Source of the DNA: CAZNPL01 sp964574815
Lineage (GTDB): Bacteria; Planctomycetota; Phycisphaerae; UBA1845
Direction: 5' to 3'
Assembly (NCBI GenBank): GCA_964574815.1
Contig: CAZNPL010000018.1
Span: 1-64,000, forward strand
DNA length: 64,000 bases
In this document: in pieces, positions 49,589-58,918 of the stretch
How the letters are laid out: every line of letters starts with the position of its first letter
Position numbering within the stretch: position 1 is the first letter of the stretch
Program-made: the position numbers and the translations under genes
The notes under the pieces: generated by a model
Databases searched by the model: none
Told to the model about the DNA's origin: nothing
What the model saw: the letters and a program-made list of their open reading frames with translations, nothing else

Positions 49589-52500
49589 CTAGCGAGCCGA
49601 AATCGAGCCCCCCGCCTCTGATTTCAGCGGGATCAATTCGCCTGCCGCATTCAAGAGGAACGAATCTTCGTCCAGACTCAGCGAGATTTCGAACTCTCTG
49701 CGGGGCTCGAGGCGAGGCGCCCGGAACGTGAACGTTCCAAGATAACCATCGCTCGACTGCACCCCGTTCTCGTCGATCGCGACGCAAACAAGACGTCCGC
49801 CACGCACGTCGGTGGCGGAATACGCATCCCGTCGTATGAAAACGAAATCCGGTCGATTGACATCGACCGTCGCGCCTTCAAAACGGTATGCGTCGGCTCC
49901 TTCACCCGCCGGTCGAATCTTCAGTTCGTACCCACGGATTCCTACGGCGCCTTCCACGAACACGTCGACCACCAGCTTTGACCCGCGCCGCAGCGACTGG
50001 CGAACTGGCACAAGCGAGATCTCGGCCGGTCGCAGGCCGCGCGCAACGCGCCGCGACAGGTCGCGACCGGAGGCGTTACCGGTCACACCGGGCGACGACA
50101 GGACCGTGCCGCAACCACAGTCGTCGGCCCCGCTGATGGCGTCGAGCACTGCAAACACGTCGAAGACGTTGAGCGTGTCGTTGCCGGAGCACGGGTGGAG
50201 GTCTGCATTTGTCTTGGCACAACTGCTGAAGTCGCCGCCGATTCCATCGAGGATACAAAAGACGTCGAACAGATTGCGAACACCGTCACCGTTTGCGTCG
50301 CCGTACAACCGAGGCGTGTTGGCGCAGGCGGCGGTCACGCACTCGTCAAAGGTACACGCGTCTGCGTCGTTGCAGTCGTCGTCGACACTACAGGCAAGTA
50401 CGGCGTTGACAACGACGCTTTGGGTGCACTGTCCAACGTTGCCGCAATCATCCGTCGCCGTCCACGTGATGAACGTGGTCCCGATCGGATAGGGGTCGGT
50501 CAACGGCAGCGCGTCGCTGCGTGTCCCCAGGATCGCGGGCGAAAGATCACAGTTGTCACTCGCCGTGGCCGTCCCGACGTTCACATCCGCGCCGGGTTCG
50601 CCGGGGTCAGTGTCCACTTCGATGTCCGCAGGACACGTGATCACGGGAGCCGTGCTGTCGATCGTGACGGTGCCCAGATCGAACTGCATGGGCACGATTG
50701 TCCCGGCGGATTCGGTCTCCAAGGAAGTCAATGGGCTTGCGCTGAAGCCGACCATCCCTGTGCCGTTGCAGATCTCGCCGGTGGCGAGCAGCGTCAGCAC
50801 CGCCATGGTGGCATCACCTGTGCTGCCCGGTGTGCCCGGCGGGACCGCCGCCGTGGCGTGGATTGTGCCCCCGGGCTCATCTGACGAAACGGACACATTC
50901 GTGAAGGGTTCACCCGACGCGGGCGAGACCCCGACGAAGTCCAGGTTCGCGGTATCGAAATCGAAGTAGAAGTCGCCGCTCAGAACAGCCGCTTTGGAGA
51001 GCGTCAACTCAATCGACGTCGTCAGAAGTTCACCGATTTTCAGACACGAGTCGGACGTTGCCAAAGACAGGGTCGCCGGCGCATTCAACCACGGACAATA
51101 GTCGACCCGGTCAGACACAGAGTCGCCGAGTCCGTCGACATTGGACTCGTCCAACGGGGTGCCGGTGCAGTCGCCCGGACCATCGACTTCAATGGTGCCC
51201 GCGGGATCGTTGGGACCGCTGGCGTCACCCCACCAGTTGAGCTCCGCGTCGACGATCGTGGTTGCTGACGGATTGATGATCCCGTTGTCGTTGCCGGCGA
51301 TCGTGTTGAGATTCGCCGTCACCAGCGACGTGTCAGTCGAATCATACCCGGCATAGATGCCCGTGGTATTGTCGAGAATCGTGTTATGCGTCAACACGGC
51401 CTCGGTGCCCGACCCGAAATACGTCGAAATCAGGTAACCCGCGGACGTAGAGCCATCCGAGGACGCCACACCGCGGCAACCGGACACTAAATTTTCGGTG
51501 ATGACGGCGGTCGCGCCGGCACTCAGATCGATGGCATAGTCGAGGAAATCGCCGATTCCCTTGCCGGTGTAGACGTTACCGGAATACACCGCCCCGGCCA
51601 CGCCTGTGCCAAAGTAGAGCACGCCCACACGGCCGATCTCTTCGAACGTGCAGTCCAAGACGTCAACCGGACCGTCACCGAACGCGGCCAGCGCAACACC
51701 GGCATAGGTTGGTCCGGATTCGTTGAACTTGATCTCCTTGAACGCGCAGTTGTCGAAAGAGCCGCTCCCGCGCTGGCGGAATGCCTGGTAGACCTTGTAA
51801 CCCGTTCCGTCAAAGACCATGTTCGCGACGTCGAGGACATTACCCGCCTCGACCAACCACCAGCCGCGTGAATCGCCCGAAGTCCCGGTGTCCTGGTCCG
51901 TCATCACCACAGGACGGTCGTTTATGTCGCCGATGATGGCCAGATCCTTATCAACAACGATCTGCCCGGACTCGACATAGGTTCCGGCCGCCACGTTGAC
52001 CGTGCTGGCGGTGACGAGCCCTATCGCTTCGATGATCCGCGTGTCCGGCCCGGTCTGGGGGCTGTCGTCGTCGACGTCGAGGGTCGAGAAATCACCCTGG
52101 AAGCCAGGGTCGGCACTTGTGTCCGTTCCCACGTCCAGCCAGGGCGTGTAATCCACGGGCCCGGTTGTGAACCTTCCCGCGACGACGGCTGGGTCGTTGT
52201 CGCCCCACCAGTTGCCCGAGGCGTTCTGCAAGACCCCACTCGAGTTATCGAGTGCAACCGTGTTGCTGAGATCGGCCGAGTTATTGAATACGGTCGCGTT
52301 TAGCGTTGCTCCCGTGTCCTGGTATAGCGCGAAGCCGTAAGCACAGTTCGACACCACGTTCTCCGTTGCCGAGAAATCCAGTGTGTCCGTGCCAAGCGCG
52401 TCGGCCTCGATGCCTGCACCGTTGCCACCGCAATCAACCGCGTTGCGATCGACATTGGTGCTAAGCAACGCCGCCGGGGCGGGGCCGGCTGGAGCCGGTC

Positions 52501-55500
52501 CACTCACCACGTCAAACGGATCCGCCGGCGGCTGGGGAGGCGTCCCCTCTCCCGGGTCAGAGACGATGCTCCACCAGAACGGGGTGGCGCCCATGCCTGC
52601 CAACGTATGCGTCACCGTGTTTTCGACGATGCTGCCTGAGGCCGTGATGTACCAGATGCCGACCTGGCACTCCGCGACATTGTTCCCTGATGTTGTGATC
52701 AGACCGTCGGGGCCCCAGACCAGAATACCGGCCGACGCATAAGTGGCCGGCGTGTAGGCAAAGCCCGAAACGGTGTTGCCGATAAGGTCCGCCGTGCCGC
52801 CGGGACCGACCTGGATGCCGTTTTGGGCGGTAAAACTTATAGCGCCGGCACCAATGACCGTGTTTCCAGAGGCCGTGGTCGTCAGGTTCGAGCCGGCGAA
52901 CACCGTCCCGTTTTTCTGGAAGCCGCTGATCGCCGTGTTCGAAAGATTGAGTGTCCGCGGTGTACCTGCGGTCGCCGAGGCGAGGATGCCCACGCCGTGC
53001 TGGGCTCCGCTGATGGGCGTGTCGCGAATCTCGACAATCGCGGAGTTGCTGACCGTGCCGCCTGCATCGTCGAAGCCGATGCCGACGAACCGGTAGTTGC
53101 TGTTGCCGCGACCGGCGCCGTCCACACGCACGCCGTCGATCACCACGCCGTCGACGCCCTGGACCAGCACGATCGGGAAATTGGCCTGACTGGTCATAAA
53201 CGAGACGGCCAGGGACGTTGGCGACTGGATGATCGTATCGACGCCCGGATCGCCGCCCGAGCCGCTGCCCAGCAGCTGCACGTTGTCTTTCGTGATGATG
53301 ACCTGGTTCTCGTACAAACCGGCGGCCACATTCACGATTTCGCCCGGCGAGGCCGCGTCCACCGCACGCTGAATGTCCGGCGTCAGCGTCGTCGGCGGGG
53401 CGAAGCTGTTCGGCGTGACGTACAGGTTACCGGCCACCCAGGTTACGAGACCGACACCTGGGAAGTCCACCACGTGGGCCACCCGGTCCTCGATCTCGAA
53501 GTTGCCGGCTGCGCCGGTGAAGGTCGCACTCGTAGCGTCCATCGCTCCGGTGCTGACGTGCAGAATATCCGCCGAGGCGTTGCCGCCCAGCACGGTGTCG
53601 CCGATGTTGACGTCACCGATCAGAATGTCGGTGTAGAGGTTGATTACGGGTTTCGAGACGCTTACCTCCGTCACGTCGATCGAGACGTTGCTCATCGACA
53701 GTCCGCTCAGATCCGTGTACCCGCTGATGAACAGGCCGGAGCCGACCCACGTGCTGGGATGCTGATACGACCCGGTGATGCTCACGTTGTTCAGGCTTAC
53801 GTTTCCGATGGGAGCATACGTGTCGCTTCCCCGGACCTGAATTCCGACGTGGGCGTCGTCACCGGTGATGGTCACGTTCTGGATCGTCGCGTCGCCGTTG
53901 AAGAGGAAGAGGCTGATATCGCCCGAACCACTGCCGGAGGACGCGAGCGCGTCGCCGTTGCCGGAGAATGACGTCCCGTCGATGACGATACCCGTGACGT
54001 TGGGCGAGCCTGACGGCCCCGTTGTCAAACCGCTGATTCCGTTGTCGTTGATCTGGCCGCCGGTCATTGTGAGGCCGTTGAAACTGCCCACGGCGGAGGC
54101 GATGCGGAATCCCGTCCCGCCGTTGTCGGACAGGTCGCACTGCGTCACCGCGATGTCCTCTACTGCACCTGTATGATTGACGGCGATCCCGTTCCCCTCA
54201 TTACTGACCGCCGCGATATTCTCGAAGGTCATGTAGCTGGCGGAGATCGAACCATCGATTCGGATTCCAGATCCGGCATTACCGCCACCGGTTGCGCCCG
54301 TGACGCGCATGTCACGAAGCTCCAGCCGATCGCTCGCCGAGGCGCCGCCGGCGTTGTCACCATCGATGGTGAAGACCGGCGCGCCGGCCGCCGCCGCGGT
54401 GACCACCGTATCGACGCCGGGATCGCTGCCGCTACCCGAGCCGTCGATGATTGCACGGTGGCCGACGCTTACGTTCTCGGAGTATGAACCGGGCGCAACA
54501 AGAACGCTCCCGCCGACGGCTACCGCATCAGCACCATCCTGAATATTGTCAAAAGAATCGACCCCGTAGAACTGCGCCGGTCCCGCGCCGTCGGGATCAG
54601 TGAGGAAAGGTGTGCCCGTGAAATCATCGTCGACGTATATGGGTGAGAGCGGTGTCGGCACTCGCACCAGCGCGACGTCGTTGCCGTCGCCGCCGTCATA
54701 GCGAATGGCGAAGTTCTCCCCGTTCACCGTGACGATGCCCCCTTGCGACAGTCCCGCGAATTGCCCCGTCACCGCGTCCGCGCCATCATTGGCGATGAAT
54801 ACGATTGCATCGCCAAGGCTCGCCGTGATGGTCCCGAAGGCGTTCAGCGTGGACCCGCCCAGATCAACTGCGCCGTTGACGACGTACTGGGCATGATCCG
54901 TCCCGGCCAATAGCCCGTTGATCTCGACCTTCATGATCGATCCCGCGGTGAGCGTAAGATCGCCGGTCGTGACGATCCCCGGGCTGAAGCCGGCGTCCAA
55001 TCCGGCACCGGTCACGCTCGCGGTGATCGAACCATTTAACTCGAAGACGCCGCCCACGACCGTATTCTTATTGATATCGACGGTCTCGGCATAATCCCCC
55101 GTGAAGCGGAGTGTAACCCCGCCGGAGAAACCGTCGACGAATCCCTGGATGCTCGTTCCGATGAAGATCGTGTCGCCTCCGTCGACGAAAGCGACGCCAG
55201 TATCAAACGTGTTGTTGAACCACATATCGACCAGTCCGTCCGGTGCGATCGACAAAGCGCCACCGCTGCTGGCCAAATACATGAAATTGGTTGTGGCTGT
55301 CTGATCCACGGCGAAGAAACTGTTGCCGGAAATCGTCGTGTCAGATCCTCGCGCCCGCAGGCTTGAACCGTAGCGCGTCGTGGTACCCTCAAAGCTGTTG
55401 CCCGTCACGGTCACGGTTGCGGCATCGATCGTCACGAGCGTGTTGCCCTGCTCGTTCAAACTGGCGTTGATGCCCCCCGCCGTCCCGCTGATGACGTTGT

Positions 55501-57649
55501 CCGTGAACGTGATGTTGGACGTGTTCGTGCAGCCCGAGCCGCATCCCATGACGACCAGTTGGCGCGGAACGTTGGGAAGCGTGAACTGCTGGGTGAAGCC
55601 GTCTCCCGCGGGAGGGGAGAAGAACGTCTGACCGGAGAAAACGTTTTCGTCGATCAGGAACCCGTCGATCGTGGCCCCGTATTCCGTGATGAGGCCTGCG
55701 TCCCCGTTCGCGACGATCTCGTTGTCGATGATCTTGGCGCCGGCGTGATTGCCCTGGAAATAAACCGCCGCGTTTTCAACCCCGGGGTTGCCGTTATCGA
55801 TTCCAACGATCTCGAATCCCTTGCCCGGGGCGCCGATCTCCACACCGTTGCTGCCGGTTTGCACGACGACCGTCCCGAGCGCTGACCCGTCGGAGACGCC
55901 GACGATGGCCGTCACGGCACGACCATTGACCGAGACCAGCCTGACGTTTTTGTCGATGATGACGTTCCCGACATACGACCCGTCTTCGACCTCGAGCGTG
56001 TGCCCGTCGAGCGTTTGCGGATCGTCGATCGCGGCCTGTATGGTCGGGAATTTCTTGGTTGTGTCGAGGTTGGTGACCGGACCGGCGCTAGCCTCGCATA
56101 CATCCAAATCCTCGTTGCAGTACGGGAGCGGCTCCGTACAGGGATTGACGCCGCCCTGGCATGTCCCGGCTGAGCAGGTCTCCCCGACGGTGCAGAATAA
56201 GCCGTCGTCGCAGGCGTCGCCCTCGTTCGGTGCGGGATCCTTGACGCACGCGTCGCTACCTTCGTCACAGACGCCGGTGTTGCACTGGTCGTCCAAGGCA
56301 CTGCAGTCACGTGGCGAGCCAGTACAGACTCCGGACAAGCAACTCTCGCCGACCGTGCAGTACAACCCGTCATCACACGGCGTAGCGTCAGGCTCGATGT
56401 TATCCAGGCACGTCCCGGCGCCGTCGCAACTGTCCGCATGGTCGCAATCCGTTTCGGTCAAATCCCCGCACGGTGAGTCCACTGCCTCGTACTGGCACGT
56501 TGAAGAGCAACAGTCTCCGTCAGCCGTGTTCCCATCGTCGCAATCCTCCCCCGTCTCGACGATCGAGTTTCCACAGAGCGGGGCTTCCTCTTCCAGCCCC
56601 ACAGAATAAAACGACGATGGCGCGTCCTGGTTGGCATACGAGGTCGCGATCCAGTCGTCGCTGCGAACCGCCTGCGAGATCCGAATCTCGTCCATCGCGC
56701 CATCGAAGTAGTTGGTCGTGTTGAACGAGCCGATCTGCACGCCGACGCTGCTGCTGGCCCCGAAGTTCGCCGTTGTCGTCGCGACCGGTGTACCGTTGAT
56801 GTAGAAAACCGCTGTGCTGTTCGCTTCGTCGACCGACACGGCTACATGTTGCCACACTCCCGCCGTCACCGGCGTTCCGGAAGGCACCGGGCCGGACACG
56901 TCGCTGAAGAAGCTCAAGTCGGCCGTGCTCTGCAGCAGGTAAAACTGGTAGGTGAAGTTGGGGTTGCTCCCCTTGATCAGCAAGTTCCGGTATGGCGTTC
57001 CCGGCAGGGTGTCGGGCTTGATCCACGCCTCGAACGTGATCACGTCCGTAATGTCCAGACTGGAATGATGGGCCACCGTGATCTTTCCGGTGGCGAAGTC
57101 CACACCCCCGTTGATCTGGGCAGCAATGCCCTGGGTGACTCCGGAGACGGCCGTGCTGTCGTTGGCGTTGACGGTGCTGTCAAACAGCGTGCCGCTCGCC
57201 TCCTGCAAATGGTGAACCATCTTGTAGGAAGCGTCCCACACGGCCGTGGGGTTCTCCTGGTTCCCTGAGGCCAGGTTGCCGTAATACAGGTAAAGCACCG
57301 TATCCGAACTGCCGCTCAGCAGCGGCACACGCACCCAGGCCTGAAGATCACCCGAGGCGAAGGACTCGATCTCGTGATCCAGTTGCGCACCCGAGTAGTC
57401 CGTGAATACCAGATCATCGCCGTCGGCCTGGGCCTTGGTCAGATCGGCATCGTTCAGCGAGATCAGGACCGGGAAGTTCGTCAGATCGCTAGGCACGCTC
57501 GACGCCGGTATCTCGATCTCCTTACGGTACGGCCACGAATCGTCCCACCACGGCCCGGGCTGGGCCTCAGCCAGTCCAGGCATCCATAGGACCGCAACCA
57601 GGCCAAGCATGAGCACGCCCGACCGATAACATAACCTAACCTTTCTCAT
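49589..57649 (-). CDS. Giant secreted LamG/beta-helix/cohesin-like/dockerin surface protein
   Basis: About 2686 residues from ATG 57649 (AGGAGA seven bases upstream; signal peptide GVLMLGLVAVLWMPGLAEAQ). Domains in order: DUF2341 (25-120; WWDDSWPYRKEIEIP), LamG (133-346; FEAWIKPDTLPG, YFDGAMDEIRIS), cysteine-rich repeats (356-520; EDCDDGNTADGDCCSSTC), a very long right-handed parallel beta-helix region with NosD-like repeats (525-2190; FPTIQAAIDDPQ, NTVIGAGAISFTAQNGIQV), a cohesin-like domain (2196-2330), HYR (2336-2416), the hook plus dockerin-like module (2423-2520; DANGDGVRNLFDVF) and a final beta domain (2533-2686). The design suggests a surface adhesin or polysaccharide-binding or -degrading protein. 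No catalytic motif recognised. Confidence 0.88.
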   Translation of the reverse strand: MRKVRLCYRSGVLMLGLVAVLWMPGLAEAQPGPWWDDSWPYRKEIEIPASSVPSDLTNFPVLISLNDADLTKAQADGDDLVFTDYSGAQLDHEIESFASGDLQAWVRVPLLSGSSDTVLYLYYGNLASGNQENPTAVWDASYKMVHHLQEASGTLFDSTVNANDSTAVSGVTQGIAAQINGGVDFATGKITVAHHSSLDITDVITFEAWIKPDTLPGTPYRNLLIKGSNPNFTYQFYLLQSTADLSFFSDVSGPVPSGTPVTAGVWQHVAVSVDEANSTAVFYINGTPVATTTANFGASSSVGVQIGSFNTTNYFDGAMDEIRISQAVRSDDWIATSYANQDAPSSFYSVGLEEEAPLCGNSIVETGEDCDDGNTADGDCCSSTCQYEAVDSPCGDLTETDCDHADSCDGAGTCLDNIEPDATPCDDGLYCTVGESCLSGVCTGSPRDCSALDDQCNTGVCDEGSDACVKDPAPNEGDACDDGLFCTVGETCSAGTCQGGVNPCTEPLPYCNEDLDVCEASAGPVTNLDTTKKFPTIQAAIDDPQTLDGHTLEVEDGSYVGNVIIDKNVRLVSVNGRAVTAIVGVSDGSALGTVVVQTGSNGVEIGAPGKGFEIVGIDNGNPGVENAAVYFQGNHAGAKIIDNEIVANGDAGLITEYGATIDGFLIDENVFSGQTFFSPPAGDGFTQQFTLPNVPRQLVVMGCGSGCTNTSNITFTDNVISGTAGGINASLNEQGNTLVTIDAATVTVTGNSFEGTTTRYGSSLRARGSDTTISGNSFFAVDQTATTNFMYLASSGGALSIAPDGLVDMWFNNTFDTGVAFVDGGDTIFIGTSIQGFVDGFSGGVTLRFTGDYAETVDINKNTVVGGVFELNGSITASVTGAGLDAGFSPGIVTTGDLTLTAGSIMKVEINGLLAGTDHAQYVVNGAVDLGGSTLNAFGTITASLGDAIVFIANDGADAVTGQFAGLSQGGIVTVNGENFAIRYDGGDGNDVALVRVPTPLSPIYVDDDFTGTPFLTDPDGAGPAQFYGVDSFDNIQDGADAVAVGGSVLVAPGSYSENVSVGHRAIIDGSGSGSDPGVDTVVTAAAAGAPVFTIDGDNAGGASASDRLELRDMRVTGATGGGNAGSGIRIDGSISASYMTFENIAAVSNEGNGIAVNHTGAVEDIAVTQCDLSDNGGTGFRIASAVGSFNGLTMTGGQINDNGISGLTTGPSGSPNVTGIVIDGTSFSGNGDALASSGSGSGDISLFLFNGDATIQNVTITGDDAHVGIQVRGSDTYAPIGNVSLNNVSITGSYQHPSTWVGSGLFISGYTDLSGLSMSNVSIDVTEVSVSKPVINLYTDILIGDVNIGDTVLGGNASADILHVSTGAMDATSATFTGAAGNFEIEDRVAHVVDFPGVGLVTWVAGNLYVTPNSFAPPTTLTPDIQRAVDAASPGEIVNVAAGLYENQVIITKDNVQLLGSGSGGDPGVDTIIQSPTSLAVSFMTSQANFPIVLVQGVDGVVIDGVRVDGAGRGNSNYRFVGIGFDDAGGTVSNSAIVEIRDTPISGAQHGVGILASATAGTPRTLNLSNTAISGFQKNGTVFAGSNLTTTASGNTVIGAGAISFTAQNGIQVGPGGTADLIGNTVSGFAYTPATYASAGILVWGPDGLITTSGNNVAECQVGIWYITASGSIVENTVTHTLAGMGATPFWWSIVSDPGEGTPPQPPADPFDVVSGPAPAGPAPAALLSTNVDRNAVDCGGNGAGIEADALGTDTLDFSATENVVSNCAYGFALYQDTGATLNATVFNNSADLSNTVALDNSSGVLQNASGNWWGDNDPAVVAGRFTTGPVDYTPWLDVGTDTSADPGFQGDFSTLDVDDDSPQTGPDTRIIEAIGLVTASTVNVAAGTYVESGQIVVDKDLAIIGDINDRPVVMTDQDTGTSGDSRGWWLVEAGNVLDVANMVFDGTGYKVYQAFRQRGSGSFDNCAFKEIKFNESGPTYAGVALAAFGDGPVDVLDCTFEEIGRVGVLYFGTGVAGAVYSGNVYTGKGIGDFLDYAIDLSAGATAVITENLVSGCRGVASSDGSTSAGYLISTYFGSGTEAVLTHNTILDNTTGIYAGYDSTDTSLVTANLNTIAGNDNGIINPSATTIVDAELNWWGDASGPNDPAGTIEVDGPGDCTGTPLDESNVDGLGDSVSDRVDYCPWLNAPATLSLATSDSCLKIGELLTTSIELTLSKAAVLSGDFYFDFDTANLDFVGVSPASGEPFTNVSVSSDEPGGTIHATAAVPPGTPGSTGDATMAVLTLLATGEICNGTGMVGFSASPLTSLETESAGTIVPMQFDLGTVTIDSTAPVITCPADIEVDTDPGEPGADVNVGTATASDNCDLSPAILGTRSDALPLTDPYPIGTTFITWTATDDCGNVGQCTQSVVVNAVLACSVDDDCNDADACTFDECVTAACANTPRLYGDANGDGVRNLFDVFCILDGIGGDFSSCAKTNADLHPCSGNDTLNVFDVFAVLDAISGADDCGCGTVLSSPGVTGNASGRDLSRRVARGLRPAEISLVPVRQSLRRGSKLVVDVFVEGAVGIRGYELKIRPAGEGADAYRFEGATVDVNRPDFVFIRRDAYSATDVRGGRLVCVAIDENGVQSSDGYLGTFTFRAPRLEPRREFEISLSLDEDSFLLNAAGELIPLKSEAGGSISAR

Positions 57650-57945
57650 CACATTTCTCCTCTTCGCAATGTCCCCGTTCTGATGAACGCTGTACATAAA
57701 TGACTCGTACGTTTGTTCTTCAAAAAGTCCGCTGCCCTCGGCGCGCAGTAAGCGCAGGGTTCACCCGTAGCGGGGTTCTTGTGGGATTCCGGTGGAATGG
57801 TCGGCTGCTGTTGAGCCGTGCAAGTCCCCGTAAGCCGCTGTCCCCACCGAAAAGACGTCGTCATGGCACCCTTCAGCCAGATCCATCTAGCGCCGCCTCG
57901 CGCTCCCCGCCTGCTGAACGCAGTCCCCGATTACTGCGATTGCGA
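57650..57945 (-). other. Leader region of the giant surface protein gene
   Basis: About 300 bases upstream of ATG 57649 on the minus strand. A 71-codon frame (57864-57649) overlaps the true start but its translation is not recognised. The segment around 57740-57790 contains GC-rich complementary words (CCGCTACGGG, GGGCAGCGG) that could fold. I do not recognise a known riboswitch. The promoter is not evident. Confidence 0.3.
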
Positions 57946-58413
57946 CTAAGCCTTCCGAAAGCCTGCGCGTACATCTCTTCCTGCTGTGCCCTCGTCAATC
58001 GAAGCGGCGGCGCCGACGTCGACAGTCGCTGACGCGCGGAACGACGATGGAGCGCTCTGGTTGGCAAACTCCGTCGCAGCCCAGTCCAGGCTGGGCATCA
58101 CACGCAATACCCGTGGCTGCTCCATCGAGGCGTCGAAGTAACGCGTCGTCTTGGACGCGCCGAAATCCACCGGCCCGCCGACGTCGCTGCCGAAGTCCCA
58201 TGGTTTCGTGGCGCCGGCCGCGCACCACCGGTTATGAAAATTGAAACCGCTTGCCACGCCGTATCGCGAGACCGCCGCGTGCTGCGACGCGGGTACCATC
58301 ACGACCATTCCCGCTGTCGCGCCCGGACCAGCGCCGCTGCAGAACTCCAGGGCAATGCCTTCATCCGGGTAGGACCGGTACGGAACATCCGGCGCGGTGC
58401 TTTCCTGGCCCAT
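57946..58413 (-). pseudogene. Decayed LamG-domain gene fragment
   Basis: A 155-codon frame whose C-terminal half clearly aligns with the LamG end of the giant protein: ASKTTRYFDASMEQPRVLRV and DWAATEFANQSAPSSF correspond to NTTNYFDGAMDEIRISQAV and DWIATSYANQDAPSSF. The conserved DE of the LamG motif is changed to EQ, there is no signal peptide, and the frame ends soon after, before any further domain. The N-terminal half has no clear similarity. It is best read as the remnant of a paralogous LamG/DUF2341 surface protein lying directly upstream of the intact one. Confidence 0.6.
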
Positions 58414-58918
58414 CAGATTCTTCGCGCCCTACCAGCGCACACGCGCTCTCGGCCGCACGGCTCTTACAAGCTGCACCACAGAACCAGATTGAGCGGTGGA
58501 CTCCTCCCGCCTCCCCTGACTGTCGTCACGCCGCTGGCCTTTGAAATTGGTGGGGCGAAACGCCCACCTGCAACGCGATATCCCCCTTTAATCCTTACTT
58601 GATTTATATACCGCTTTTTCGGACACCTGTCAATAGAGCAAGTTGGATAAAAGTTTCACTGAACAAGTCTCAAGCAACAACGTTTTTGTCGTGTCCTGAG
58701 TGCACACGCGGCGAAGCTGGCAGCGGGCCGAAGACTCGGTGTGGTGGACCGTACGCGGCAGATCAAGCGAAAGGGCGGAACCGACAGTCCTTCTCTCAGG
58801 GAGAGAATCGCCGGTCATGATTGGACGGGGAGGCCTGAAGGTTCAGGACAGAATCACAATGGAAGCGAGGTGGCTGAATCACACCGCGGAGCCGGCAGCT
58901 CGGTCAGGAACGACTCGA
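58414..58918. other. Intergenic region with one palindrome
   Basis: About 500 bases between the LamG remnant and the PQQ-esterase gene. A hairpin GGTGGGGCG-aaa-CGCCCACC at 58549-58568 is the only structure; AT-rich sequence follows at 58580-58625. No gene supported. Confidence 0.45.

Noticed and set aside
57649..57864. 71-codon open frame on the minus strand overlapping the giant gene start
   Set aside because: No ribosome-binding site or domain; it ends within the start region of the signal-peptide-bearing gene and is more likely leader RNA.
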